NCBI RefSeq assembly: GCF_042651065.1
Contig: NZ_JBHSCH010000010.1
Location: 20,859 to 84,858 of the forward strand
Reading direction: 5' to 3'
Source: Pseudoroseomonas aestuarii
Lineage (GTDB): Bacteria; Pseudomonadota; Alphaproteobacteria; Acetobacterales; Acetobacteraceae
DNA length: 64,000 nt
The notes under the pieces are model-generated. The model was not told the DNA's origin and made no database searches. It saw only the letters and a program-made list of their open reading frames with translations. Below, one piece after another: positions 46,830-57,416 of the stretch. A program made the translations under genes and the position numbers. Every line of letters starts with the position of its first letter. The first letter of the stretch is position 1.

Positions 46830-47965
46830 AGATCGCGAACATCGAGGCCTTCCCCACCTCCTTCCCGGTGCCGGAGGGGGCGGGCGTCTCGCTCGGCGTC
46901 GGCCGCGCCGTGAAGCGGGACGCGGTGGTGGTGAAGGTCACCACCGATAACGGGCTGGTGGGCTGGGGCGAGAGCCACCACGGCCGCGCCCACACCGCCG
47001 TCGCCGCCCTGTTGCAGACCACGCTGAAGCGGCTTGTGCTGGGCATGGAGGCCACCGACACGGTGGGCGTCTGGCAGAAGATCTACCGGGGCCAGCTCGC
47101 CAGCCACGGCATGGGGGCGGGCTGCGCGCTGGCCATGTCCGGGCTCGACATGGCGCTGTGGGACATCCGCGGCAAGGCGGCAGGGCTGCCGCTCTACAGG
47201 CTTCTGGGCGGTGCCGCGCGCGCGGTGCCGGCCTATGCCGGCGGCGTGGCGCTCGGCTACCAGCCGCCGGAGGAACTCGTGGCGGAGGCCGCGCCGCATC
47301 TGGAGGCCGGCTACCGCGCGGTGAAGCTGCGCATCGGCGACACCGTGGCGAAGGACATCGCCCGCATGGAGGCGGTGCGGACGGCGTTCGGCGACGGCAT
47401 CGACATCCTGGCCGATGCCAACACCGCCTACAGCCTCGCCGATGTGCGGCGCGTGATGCCGGCGATGGACGACCTGCAGATGGGCTGGCTGGAGGAGCCC
47501 TTCCCGCCGCACGACCGTCACGACTACGCCGTGGCGCGCGGCTACGGCACCACGCCGCTGGCGGCGGGAGAGAATCATTTCACCCGCTTCGAGTTCGCGC
47601 CGCTGCTCGAGGATGGCGCCATCGGCATCTGGCAGCCGGACCTCTCGAAATGCGGCGGCATCACCGAGGCGCTGCGCATCGCCGCCATCGCCTCGGCGCA
47701 CAAGATCGCGGTGCATCCGCACAGCTCGATGACCGGGCTGAACCAGGCGGCCAGCATCCACTTCCTCTGCGCCATCGACAATGCCGGCTACTTCGAGGCC
47801 GACGTCTCGCGCGGCAACCTGTTCCGCGACGCGCTGGTCAGCGAGCCCTGGCGCATCGGCGCGGATGGCTGCGTCCGCCCGCCCGAGGCCCCCGGCATCG
47901 GCCTCTCGGTCGATGAGGACTGGCTGCGGGCCCATCCCGCCATCGAGGGGCCCGGCTACGTGTGA
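46826..47965 (+). CDS. Mandelate racemase/muconate-lactonizing-type enzyme (enolase superfamily), copy 3
   Basis: A 379-residue paralogue. It has AVKLRIGDTVAKD (KxR), metal ligands Asp of LADANTAYS, Glu of GWLEEPFPP, Glu of AAGENHFTR, and His of VHPHSSMTGLN. SGLDMALWDIRGKAAGLPLY is the conserved barrel strand. It ends the enzyme run; a Bug receptor gene follows after 61 bases. Probably another acid-sugar dehydratase or racemase of the same pathway. Confidence 0.88.
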   Translation: MKIANIEAFPTSFPVPEGAGVSLGVGRAVKRDAVVVKVTTDNGLVGWGESHHGRAHTAVAALLQTTLKRLVLGMEATDTVGVWQKIYRGQLASHGMGAGCALAMSGLDMALWDIRGKAAGLPLYRLLGGAARAVPAYAGGVALGYQPPEELVAEAAPHLEAGYRAVKLRIGDTVAKDIARMEAVRTAFGDGIDILADANTAYSLADVRRVMPAMDDLQMGWLEEPFPPHDRHDYAVARGYGTTPLAAGENHFTRFEFAPLLEDGAIGIWQPDLSKCGGITEALRIAAIASAHKIAVHPHSSMTGLNQAASIHFLCAIDNAGYFEADVSRGNLFRDALVSEPWRIGADGCVRPPEAPGIGLSVDEDWLRAHPAIEGPGYV

Positions 47966-48026
47966 AGCATTGATCCGGCGCGACCGCCCCGGCACGAGGG
48001 TGGCGCGCCCCCAACAGGAGGCGTCC

Positions 48027-49016
48027 ATGACACAGAATTCCCGGCGGAGCCTGCTCCGCCGCCTCGCGCTCGCCGCGCTCGCGGCCTGCGCACCCCTCGC
48101 GGCCGGCGCGGCCGAGCCGGCCTTTCCGGCGCGCGAGATCCGGTTCCTCAACCCCTTCGCGCCGGGCGGGACCTCCGACCTCCTCGGCCGCATCCTGGCC
48201 GAGCAGCTCACCCGGCAGGTCGGCCAGAACGTGGTCGTGGAGAACAAGACCGGCGCCGGCGGCATCGTCGCCACCCAGGAGCTGGCGCGCAGCGCCCCGG
48301 ACGGCCACACGATGCTGCTGGCCTCCATGGGCATCCTGACCATCACGCCGCAGATGCAGGCGGTGCCCTACGACGTGCGCAAGGACCTGATCCCGGTCGC
48401 CAACGTCGCCTCGGTCTACAACATCCTGGTGACCGGGCCGCGTTCCCAGATCCGCTCGTGGCAGGACCTGGCGCGGATCGGCCGGGAGCGGCCGCGCGAC
48501 CTGAGCTGCGCCACGGTCGGCGCCGGCTCCAGCCAGCAGCTCTCCTGCGTCCTGTTCTCCGCCCTCACCGGGGCGCAGCTCACCCAGGTGCCCTACCGGG
48601 GCGGCGCGCCGGCCATCCTCGACATCGCCAGCGGCCGTGTCGACGTGATGTTCGGCAACATGCCGGAATTCCTGGGGCAGATCCGCGATGGCGGGCTGCG
48701 CGCCGTGGCCTATGGCGCGCAATCGGCCTCTCCCCTGATGCCGGAGCTGCCGGTGATCTCGAAGGACGGGCTGCCGGGCTTCGTCATCCCCAGCTGGTTC
48801 GGCGTGGTGCTGCCGGGCGGCACGCCGCAGCCGATCGTGGACCGGTGGAACACGGAGCTGAACCGCGCCCTGGCCGCGCCGGAGGTGCAGCGCCGCTTCA
48901 CCGAGAACGGGCTGGAACGCATCGGCGGCTCGCGTGACGACTTCCAGGGCCATATCGAGGCGGCCCGCGCGCGGTGGGGCGCCATCATCCGCGAGCACAA
49001 CATCCGCCCGGACTGA
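48027..49016 (+). CDS. Bug-family tripartite tricarboxylate transporter receptor
   Basis: A 329-residue TctC-like receptor with a signal (LLRRLALAALAACAPLAAGA). Motifs: EIRFLNPFAPGGTSDLLGRIL, VVENKTGAGGIVATQELA, LTQVPYRGGAPAILDIASGR, FVIPSWFGVVLPGG. AACAGGAGGCGTCC precedes the ATG at 48027. It likely delivers the acid substrate of the enolase-superfamily enzymes encoded just upstream. Confidence 0.92.
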   Translation: MTQNSRRSLLRRLALAALAACAPLAAGAAEPAFPAREIRFLNPFAPGGTSDLLGRILAEQLTRQVGQNVVVENKTGAGGIVATQELARSAPDGHTMLLASMGILTITPQMQAVPYDVRKDLIPVANVASVYNILVTGPRSQIRSWQDLARIGRERPRDLSCATVGAGSSQQLSCVLFSALTGAQLTQVPYRGGAPAILDIASGRVDVMFGNMPEFLGQIRDGGLRAVAYGAQSASPLMPELPVISKDGLPGFVIPSWFGVVLPGGTPQPIVDRWNTELNRALAAPEVQRRFTENGLERIGGSRDDFQGHIEAARARWGAIIREHNIRPD

Positions 49017-49044
49017 ACGGTCACCGCGTCGCCGGGGGCAACGG

Positions 49045-49072
49045 GGGCCTGGGTGCGCCATCGCCCAGGCCC
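49045..49072. terminator. Hairpin after the Bug receptor gene
   Basis: Perfect 9-base arms GGGCCTGGG and CCCAGGCCC with a 10-base loop, between the convergent Bug and NTF2-like genes, 28 bases past the first stop. Confidence 0.55.
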
Positions 49073-49094
49073 TGCGCCGCGCCCGGCCCCGGCG

Positions 49095-49469
49095 TCACTC
49101 CAGGAAGGACACATGCGCGGCGACGACGCGCCAACCCTCCGGCATCCGCGCCCAGCTCTGGCTCTGCCGCCCGATGCGGGGGTTGCCGGGACGCTGGAAT
49201 TCCGTATTGGCCGTGGCGAAGTCGCGGCCATAGGTGGTGATGACGGTCCGTGCCAGCGTGCGCTCCAGCCCCTGGGAGGGGCGCGCGGCGCGGAAGGCGG
49301 CGATCGCCGCGTGGCCGTAGAGGTTCTCGGTGGCGCCGTAGCGCAGCGTGTGCGGGCTGTTCCAGAAGCTCTCGTCGAGCGCCGCCACGTCGTTGCCCAC
49401 CAGCGCCGCCTCGTAGCGCTGGAAGGCTGCCGTCACCTCGGCCACCACGTCCGGCATGTTGATGTCCAT
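49095..49469 (-). CDS. NTF2-like protein, AtzH/HpxZ (DUF3225) type
   Basis: A 124-residue SnoaL/NTF2-fold protein: MPDVVAEVTAAFQRYEAALV, NDVAALDESFWNSPHTLRYG, ENLYGHAAIAAFRAAR and QSQSWARMPEGWRVVAAHVS match the AtzH/HpxZ family. HpxZ lies in oxalurate/ureide catabolism and AtzH is a small auxiliary hydrolase. Start chosen at MDINMPDV (49469) with AGGAG upstream. Its substrate here is unknown and it stands alone, convergent with the sugar-acid cluster. Confidence 0.8.
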   Translation of the reverse strand: MDINMPDVVAEVTAAFQRYEAALVGNDVAALDESFWNSPHTLRYGATENLYGHAAIAAFRAARPSQGLERTLARTVITTYGRDFATANTEFQRPGNPRIGRQSQSWARMPEGWRVVAAHVSFLE

Positions 49470-49636
49470 GAAGCCTGCTCCTGGGCTGTGCCTTGAGATC
49501 CGGCTGGGCCGGAGAGGCCAGTCTGTCCTCCAGAGCCGGAGAGGAAAAGGTGGCCCGGCTGGCACCCCGGAAACCCATCGAGCCCTGGAATCGCGGCAGC
49601 ATCAAAGCCCAAGAGGCTGGTTCATAGATCCTGGGC

Positions 49637-50323
49637 CTAGCGCAGCGCCGCCGCCAAGGCGTTCAGGTCCGGCTCTGCCGCTTCCTGCCCCGCCGCTGCA
49701 CGGGCGATGGCATGGTTCTGCTGTACCCGCTCCGGCGCCCCGGGCCGATCCAGCCGTCCGAAAAGCGCCGCCGCCGTGTTGGCATCCCCCGCCAACAGGG
49801 TGGAGAGCGCCAAGTTGTTGGCCGCGGCGATATTCCCCGGCTCGATCGTCTGTACCGTCCGGTAGCTTTGCTGCGCCTCCACATGCCGGCCCAGCAGGTC
49901 CAATGCCACGCCCTGGCCGTTGAGCGACAAGACATCCCCGGGCGCACGCGCCAGCAACTGGCGGTAGCTGGCCAGGGCTGCCTCAGCCTGCCCCAGAGCC
50001 AACTGCACCCGGGCGCCGGCTGCCAGCAGAACGGGATCCTGCGGATGGCGGCGGCCCGCTTCCTTCAGCACGTGCAGGGCCTGGTCCGGCTGGCCATACT
50101 CCAGCAGGGCATGGGCATAGCGTGCCTGCACCTCGGCCCGGTCCGGCGCCTGGGCCGCGGCGGCGGCATACAGGGAAAGCGCCACATCCTCCTGTCCTGC
50201 CTGCTCGGCGACCGCAGCCACGCGCATGCGCGTCGCCACCTCGTCGCGCCGAGCCGAACTGGCGCAGCCGGCGAGCAGCAACGGGCAGAAGAGCAGCAGC
50301 AGGCGGCTGATGGTGTGTGGCAT
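49637..50323 (-). CDS. tadD: TPR lipoprotein of the tad pilus locus (TadD)
   Basis: A 228-residue lipoprotein (LLLLFCPLLLAGCASS, lipobox LAGC) with four to five TPR motifs, e.g. AEVQARYAHALLEYGQPDQA and DVLSLNGQGVALDLLGRHVE. TadD is the pilotin-like factor needed for Flp pilus assembly. It is the last gene of the minus-strand tad operon, 8 bases after tadC. Confidence 0.9.
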   Translation of the reverse strand: MPHTISRLLLLFCPLLLAGCASSARRDEVATRMRVAAVAEQAGQEDVALSLYAAAAAQAPDRAEVQARYAHALLEYGQPDQALHVLKEAGRRHPQDPVLLAAGARVQLALGQAEAALASYRQLLARAPGDVLSLNGQGVALDLLGRHVEAQQSYRTVQTIEPGNIAAANNLALSTLLAGDANTAAALFGRLDRPGAPERVQQNHAIARAAAGQEAAEPDLNALAAALR

Positions 50324-50331
50324 GGCGGGAC

Positions 50332-51279
50332 TTAGCCTCCGCTGAAATGAGAAATGATCCGGATGGCGGAGGGGCCGATCAGGACAATGAACAGGCAGGG
50401 CAGAATAAAGAGAACGAGCGGCAGAACCAGCAGGGCCGGCAGCCGCGCAGCACGCTCCTCCAACTTGGTCATGCGCTCCTGCCGCATCTCGGCGGCCAGC
50501 ACGCGCAGCGCCTGGGCCAGCGGCGTGCCATAGCGCAGCGTCTGCGACAGGGTGGCGGAGAGACGCTGGAAGCTTTCCACGCCCGTACGCTCGCCCAGGC
50601 GCATCAACGCCTCCCGCCGGTCTGGCAACATGCGCAGCTCCTGGGTCAGCAGAGCCAGCTCCAGGGCGATGGTGGGGTTGGAGAATTCGAGCTCCCGCGC
50701 CACACGCTCCACCGCACTGTCCAGGCCAAGGCCGGATTCGGCGCAGACCACCAGCAGGTCCAGCGCATCCGGCAGGCCCCGCTCCAGGGCCGCGACATAG
50801 GGGCGGCGCAGCATGGCCACCACCCAGCCCGGCAGCAGGATACCCAGCACCAGGCCCGCGGCCGGCAGCATCCATTGCATCTGCCCCCCGGCGATGCGGC
50901 CGATGAACCAGCCCAGAGCCGGCAGCGCCAGCACCGCCACCAGCTTCACGCCCAGGAAGGTGGAGACGGCACGATGCGGGTTGAAGCCGGCCGCGCCCAC
51001 AGCGCGCTCCAGCTCCGCGATATCCTTGGCCGAGAACAGCGCCGTCTGCCGCAGCAACTCGCCGAGGCGCTGCAAGGCCTTGCCCAGCGGATGCAGCGCG
51101 CTGGCGGCGCGGCGGCCATCGGGCGTGGCGGGGCGCGTCACCTGCCGGATACGTCTGGCATAGCCGCGCTCCCGCGCCTCGGCATGCAGCAGCAGCGTGG
51201 CGATGACGACGAGCAGCAGCGCGCCGCCACCCGCGAGGCCCGCCAGGATCAGCGAGGAGGTGCCCGCCATGCCCCTCAC
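50332..51279 (-). CDS. tadC: Tad pilus inner-membrane platform protein TadC
   Basis: A 315-residue type II secretion F-domain protein with membrane helices near both ends and the family stretch DALDLLVVCAESGLGLDSAV followed by ELALLTQELRMLPDRREALM. The GTG at 51279 overlaps the tadB stop; the ATG at 51270 is an alternative. Works with TadB as the platform for the TadA ATPase. Confidence 0.92.
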   Translation of the reverse strand: MRGMAGTSSLILAGLAGGGALLLVVIATLLLHAEARERGYARRIRQVTRPATPDGRRAASALHPLGKALQRLGELLRQTALFSAKDIAELERAVGAAGFNPHRAVSTFLGVKLVAVLALPALGWFIGRIAGGQMQWMLPAAGLVLGILLPGWVVAMLRRPYVAALERGLPDALDLLVVCAESGLGLDSAVERVARELEFSNPTIALELALLTQELRMLPDRREALMRLGERTGVESFQRLSATLSQTLRYGTPLAQALRVLAAEMRQERMTKLEERAARLPALLVLPLVLFILPCLFIVLIGPSAIRIISHFSGG

Positions 51280-52225
51280 TCGCTCGTATTCTTGCGGATG
51301 AGCCAGCGGATGGTCAGCAGGCCCATGCCCAGCAAGGTCAGGGCCGTCATCAGCAATGCCTGTCCGGAAGGGGTGGTGAAGAAAATCTCCAGATAGCCAG
51401 GCTGCAGGAAGGAAAGGCCAAGCCCGGCCAGGAAGGGCAGGATGGCGAGGATCAGCGCGGACATGCGTGCCTCCGCCGCCAGGGCACGGGCGCGGCTGCG
51501 CATGGCCACGCGCTTGCGCACCATGTCCGCCAGCGTATCCAGCGCCGCCGTCAGGCTGCCGCCGGTCTGCGCCTGCAGGCCGATCATGACGGAAAAGAAG
51601 GCGTATTCGGACAGCCGCGTGCGCTCGTAGAGGCTCCAGAGCGCCGTCTCGGCGGAACGCCCGATGGCGATCTCACCCACGACGCGTCCGAAAGCCTCCC
51701 GTGTGGGAGAGGGCATTTCCCGGGCGATGCTGCGCAGCGCCTCGGTCATCGGCAGCCCGGCGCGCACACCGCGGACGATGACGCCCAGCGCATCCGGCAA
51801 CTGACGGAACAACGCATTGGTGTAACGGCGGTGCTGCCAGAGGAAGATGCTGCGGATGGCCAGGACGCCGCTGAGGGCACCGGCCACGGCGCCGGGGGCC
51901 GTGCCCAGATAGGCCGAGGCCCGCCAGAAGCCCAGCAGCCCCACCGCCGCCCCCGCCGCCAGCACCACCATCCAGGGGATGGTGTGCTCGGCCGGGTTGT
52001 CCGGATGGTAGCTGACCAGGCGGAAGATGCGCCGCAGCATCGGGTTGCCGCCGCGTGGCGCCACGCGGATGCTGGGCATGCGCGGGACGGCCGTGGCCGA
52101 CGGCGCGGCCACGGCCCGCGCGCCCTGCACGCGGGCCCGCATCCTGTCCTGCGCGCCGCTGCGCAGCAGCACCGTGGCGGCCGCGGCCCACAGAGCCACC
52201 GCCATCGCCAGGAGCAGCACCGGCA

Positions 52226-52229
<4 letters not shown>
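51276..52229 (-). CDS. tadB: Tad pilus inner-membrane platform protein TadB
   Basis: A 317-residue F-domain protein. LPDALGVIVRGVRAGLPMTEALRSIAREMP and FAVMIG-like SVMIGLQAQTGGSLTAALDT are the signature of TadB. It has an N-terminal helix and membrane segments near the C-terminus. It overlaps tadA by 4 bases (ATGA). Confidence 0.92.
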
Positions 52230-53568
<1,339 letters not shown>

Positions 53569-53572
<4 letters not shown>

Positions 53573-54795
53573 CGCCGCCACAGCCGCGCCAGCCGGCGCA
53601 GCCCTCCCTCCTCGGCGGCGGCGCCCGCGCCGGAGATCTCACGCGTCAGGGGCGTCAGGGCGCGGCGGAAGCCGGCGCTGTCATGCAAGGCGGGGCGGCC
53701 CAGATTCATGGCTTTCGGAACCTGACCAGGAAAATCGGGGATGAGGATGTCGGGCGCGCTCCCCAGCCCTTCCGCGACCAGGGCATTGCCGAGCCCGCCG
53801 CGCAGCCCCGCGCGGTTCAGCACCAGCAGGGGAGTGGCGCCACTGGCCAGGGCCGCGACCATGCGGCGGCCGGCCCCGGCGTCGCGGATGCTCGCGACAT
53901 CCGGCCCCATCACCAGGATGCGGTGCCGCGCCAGGGCGATCACGCGCCGCTCCATCACGCCCGGCGGATGGGGCAGATCGACGACGATGGTGTTGAAACG
54001 GGAACGGAGAAGCTCCAGCAGCCGGGTGATGCCGGCCTCCGTGGGGGCGGGGCTGGATTCGAGGGCCTCGTCCGCCGCCACCACGCGGAAGCGGTCGGAG
54101 ACCGGGATGGAGACGCGGTCGAGGAAAAGCGCATCCACACGGTCCGGCTCCTCGAGCGCCACGCGCAGGCCGGCGCCGGGGCGGGCGCCGAGCGAGAGCG
54201 CCGCGCTGCCGCCGCGCAGATGCAGGTCCAGCAGCGCGACATGGCCGCGCGTGGTCTCCGACAGGTGCAGCGCCAGGTTGGTGGCGATGGTGGTGGCGCC
54301 GACGCCGCCGCGCAGGCCGCTGACGGCGACGATCTGCCCGCCGCGTGGCGTGGCGGGGCCGTGGCTGCCGCCCGCGGAGAGCAGCTCCGCCAGCGGCGGG
54401 CCGAACAGGCGGCTGACATTGTCGCGGGTCAGCGGCTTGTAGATGTATTCCTCGACGCCGAGGTCGCGCGTGATGCCGCGGTAGAAGCTGAGGTCGTTGC
54501 GGTCGCCCACCACCAGCACGCGCACATCGGGGCTGCAGACCGTGGCCAGCCGGTCCAGCGCCTCGGCCGCGTCGTCGACGCCGGTGATGTCGACGATCAG
54601 CAGGCGCGGGGTTTCCTCCCGCTCCAGCGCGCGGGCGGCCGTGCGGACATTGCCGCGCCGCACCGGCACCGCATCCATCCATTCCGCGAGCCCGCCGCGC
54701 AGCGCCGCCTCGTCCGCCTCCTCCGCCAGGAAGGCCAGCAGGACGGGGCGCTCCGCCGCGCCGCCGGTGCCGCGCGCCGTCTCAGCGGCCGACAC
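53569..54795 (-). CDS. tadZ: Tad pilus localisation protein TadZ/CpaE (ParA/MinD-like)
   Basis: A 408-residue protein with an N-terminal receiver-like domain (LLIVDITGVDDAAEALDRLA, VVGDRNDLSFYRGITRDLGV) and a C-terminal deviant Walker ATPase (VAVSGLRGGVGATTIATNLA at about 170-190, with the SIMIBI-type VGATT in place of VGKTT). CpaE positions the pilus machinery at the pole. The GTG at 54795, preceded by GGGAG, is the chosen start; the upstream open frame overlaps the lipoprotein gene. Confidence 0.9.
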
Positions 54796-55048
54796 TGCCT
54801 GCTCCCGAGCCGCGCGGGTCCAGCAGCGGATAGGCCTTGCCCTGGCGCAGCCGCTGCACGGCGGCGGCGGCGGTGTCTGCATGGCTGTCCGTGGCGCCGA
54901 TGCCGAGGCGCTCATGCGCGGGGTCGGCCATCATGGCGCGCAGGTTCCGGTCGTTGACGCCGCCGGCCTGCCAGGTGCCAGGGCGGGCGACCGGGTCGGC
55001 GCAGCCGGCCAGCAGCAGGGCGGCTGCGAAACCCAGGGGCTTGAGCAT
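54782..55048 (-). CDS. Small lipoprotein in the CpaD position
   Basis: An 88-residue lipoprotein (LGFAAALLLAGCADP, lipobox LAGC). It resembles only the first part of CpaD (GGVNDRNLRAMMADPAHERLG). Usual CpaD proteins are about twice as long, so this is a short form. It lies between the secretin gene cpaC and tadZ and overlaps tadZ by 14 bases. CpaD helps the secretin reach the outer membrane; that role is inferred from position. Confidence 0.75.
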   Translation of the reverse strand: MLKPLGFAAALLLAGCADPVARPGTWQAGGVNDRNLRAMMADPAHERLGIGATDSHADTAAAAVQRLRQGKAYPLLDPRGSGAGSVGR

Positions 55049-55056
55049 GTCAGGGG

Positions 55057-56562
55057 CTACTCCAGCATGAAGCCGGCATTGGCCGGCCGGCGCAGCACCG
55101 GCGGCTGCGCGCCACGGGCGATCTGCCGCCGCTCCAGCACGCGCTCCAGATCCGTCGCCGGGCGGAAGCCGTCGGTCGGCGCCGCCAGCAGCGCGGGGTC
55201 GGAGACCGGGCGGACGACATAGGGGGTGACGATGATCACCAGCTCGCTCTCGCTGCGCTGGAACTGGTCGGAGCGGAAGAGCGGGCCGAGGATCGGCAGG
55301 TCGCTCAGCCCCGCCAGCCCCTGCTGCACCTGGCTGCTGTTGCGGGTCAGCAGGCCGGCGATGGCGAAGCTCTGGCCGCTGCCCAGCTCCACCGTCGTCT
55401 CGGCGCGGCGGACGGTCAGGGCCGGGATCTGCACGGAGCCGCCCACGATCGGCACGCTGATGGCGCCGTTCTGCGACAATTCGCTGACTTCCGGACGGAT
55501 GCGCAGCGTCATCCGGTCCGCCGACAGCACGGTGGGCACGAAGGAGAGGCTGACGCCGAAGGGCTTGAACTCCACCGAGATCTGCCCGGTGTCGCTGGCG
55601 GCGACCGGCAGCGGGAACTCGCCGCCCGCCAGGAAGCTGGCCGTCTCGCCGGACTGCGCCGTCAGGTTCGGCTCGGCGAGGATGGTGATCAGCTGGTCGG
55701 CCGCGAGCGCGTCGATCACGCCGTTGATGTCGAGGCGCGAGGTGCGGATGCCGCCGGCGATGCGCCCGGCGGCGGCGGCGCTGCTCAGGGCGCCGGCGCC
55801 GCTGGCCACCGCGCCGGCGACGCTGCTGGCCGAGGGACCGCTGCGCAGCCCGAAGGCGAAGCTGCCGACGGAGCCGAGCGCCTGCCAGTTCAGGCCCAGC
55901 TCCCGGGTGATCTGGCGGGAGATCTCGGCGATGCGGACGCGCACATTCACCTGCGTGCTGCCGCGCACCGCCAGGGCGTTCTCCACCGCCCGCTCCTTGC
56001 CGCCGAAGGCGGCGGCCAGGGCCAGGGCGCGGCTGGCCTCGGAGGGGCTGGCCACGCTGCCCTCCAGCACGATGGCCGAGGCGGTGACGCGGAGGCGCAG
56101 GCCCTGCAGGCCCGGCACCGCCTCCCGCAGGGCGGCTTCCAGCGCCGCCGCGTTCAGCGGCGCGGCGGCGGGGGTGGCGGGCGCCAGGGGCGTCAGCACC
56201 GCCGGATTGCCGCCGGCCGGCGCGACACTCCCCCGCACGGCGATATCGTACTGCGCCACCAGCGAGCCATCCTCGGCCGTGGCGATCAGGGTGGTGCGCC
56301 CCTCCGCCACGCCCATGACGAAGAGGCGCGTGGGCGAGGTGGGCTGCACCCGGGCGATGCGCGGATCGGCGGCGATCACCGTGCTGGCCGGGCGCGGCAG
56401 GGTGAGCAGCTGGCCCGTGCCGGCCTCCAGCCGCGCGCTGCCCATCAGCGGCGCCGTCGGGCCCGCCGGCGCCACGGTCGGCAGCGCCGGCTGCGCCAGG
56501 GCCAACCCTGGCAGGAGCAGCAGGCCGGCCATGCCCAGCAGCCGGGGTGGGAAGCCGGTCAT
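55057..56562 (-). CDS. cpaC: Tad pilus outer-membrane secretin CpaC/RcpA
   Basis: A 501-residue secretin with a signal (LLGMAGLLLLPGLALA). The pilus/MSHA secretin N-domain includes ADPRIARVQPTSPTRLFVMG and VILEGSVASPSEASRAL. The secretin core ends with VELGSGQSFAIAGLLTRN and LPILGPLFRSDQFQRSESELVIIVTPYVVRP-type signature. It forms the pilus pore. Its start overlaps the cpaB stop. Confidence 0.93.
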   Translation of the reverse strand: MTGFPPRLLGMAGLLLLPGLALAQPALPTVAPAGPTAPLMGSARLEAGTGQLLTLPRPASTVIAADPRIARVQPTSPTRLFVMGVAEGRTTLIATAEDGSLVAQYDIAVRGSVAPAGGNPAVLTPLAPATPAAAPLNAAALEAALREAVPGLQGLRLRVTASAIVLEGSVASPSEASRALALAAAFGGKERAVENALAVRGSTQVNVRVRIAEISRQITRELGLNWQALGSVGSFAFGLRSGPSASSVAGAVASGAGALSSAAAAGRIAGGIRTSRLDINGVIDALAADQLITILAEPNLTAQSGETASFLAGGEFPLPVAASDTGQISVEFKPFGVSLSFVPTVLSADRMTLRIRPEVSELSQNGAISVPIVGGSVQIPALTVRRAETTVELGSGQSFAIAGLLTRNSSQVQQGLAGLSDLPILGPLFRSDQFQRSESELVIIVTPYVVRPVSDPALLAAPTDGFRPATDLERVLERRQIARGAQPPVLRRPANAGFMLE

Positions 56563-57407
56563 CGGAAGGTCAGGTCCTGTGCCTCGCCGCCCTGGATCAC
56601 GCGCATGCGGGTGACTGCTCCCTGTTCGGTCTGTGAAAGCGCGCTGGAGACATCGGCGCCGAAGACGGCAGCCCGCGCCGCGGCGGGTTCGGCCACGGCC
56701 GCCTCCTCCATGGCGCGGACGGTGACGGCGAGCCGGCCCAGGCGGCTGGCCACCGCCACCCGCTCGGCCTCCCGCGTGGAGACTTCCAGCGTCACGGTGC
56801 TCGCCACGCTGCGGGTGGCGGATTCGGCGCTGGCACCTTGCGTCATCTTCTGGTCCACGGCGATGACGCGGATATCCGTCAGCACCGTCTCCGCCACCAC
56901 GCGGCGGTCGAGCGGGGCCTGGGAGGCGTCGAGCTCCTGGGTCAGGATCAGGTCCACCTGGTCGCCGGGCCAGATCAGCCCGGCGGCGCCGGTCACGGCG
57001 TCGACGCCCACGGAGATGGCGCGCCGGCCCGGGCGCAGCACGGCGGCGAGGAAGCCGCGGTCGCGCGGGCGCAGCACGTCGGCGCGGGAGAGCGGCGCGC
57101 CGGCCTCGCGGTACTGGCGCAGCATGGCGCCCTGCAGCTCGGCGCGCTCTTCCGGCGTGTCGCGCAGCGCCTCGCCGGATGCGGCCTCGGGCGGCACCTC
57201 ACGCACCACCCAATCGCCTTCCTTCAGCAGCGATCCCGCCAGAAGGGGACGGGCCGCGACCAGCACGCGCAGGCGGGTGGGAGCCGGCGGTTCTGCGGCG
57301 GCGGCGGAGGCTGCCGCGATCGGCGCGGGCGGCTGCACCGCTCGCCAGGCAACCAGCCCGAGGCCGGCCGCTGTCAGGAGCAGGAGCAGGACGAGGAAGA
57401 GCCGCAT
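56559..57407 (-). CDS. cpaB: Tad pilus assembly protein CpaB/RcpC
   Basis: A 282-residue protein with one N-terminal helix (FLVLLLLLTAAGLGLVAWRAV), an SAF domain (VLVAARPLLAGSLLKEGDWVVREVP) and the CpaB signature PGRRAISVGVDAVTGAAGLIWPGDQVDLILTQE (part shown). It links the inner membrane with the secretin. Nine bases separate it from the peptidase gene. Confidence 0.92.
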   Translation of the reverse strand: MRLFLVLLLLLTAAGLGLVAWRAVQPPAPIAAASAAAAEPPAPTRLRVLVAARPLLAGSLLKEGDWVVREVPPEAASGEALRDTPEERAELQGAMLRQYREAGAPLSRADVLRPRDRGFLAAVLRPGRRAISVGVDAVTGAAGLIWPGDQVDLILTQELDASQAPLDRRVVAETVLTDIRVIAVDQKMTQGASAESATRSVASTVTLEVSTREAERVAVASRLGRLAVTVRAMEEAAVAEPAAARAAVFGADVSSALSQTEQGAVTRMRVIQGGEAQDLTFR

Positions 57408-57416
57408 CGTCGTGCC

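Noticed and set aside
54796..54915. An N-terminal extension of TadZ to 54915
   Set aside because: It overlaps the lipoprotein gene over its second half and is low-complexity; a GTG with a good ribosome site lies at 54795.
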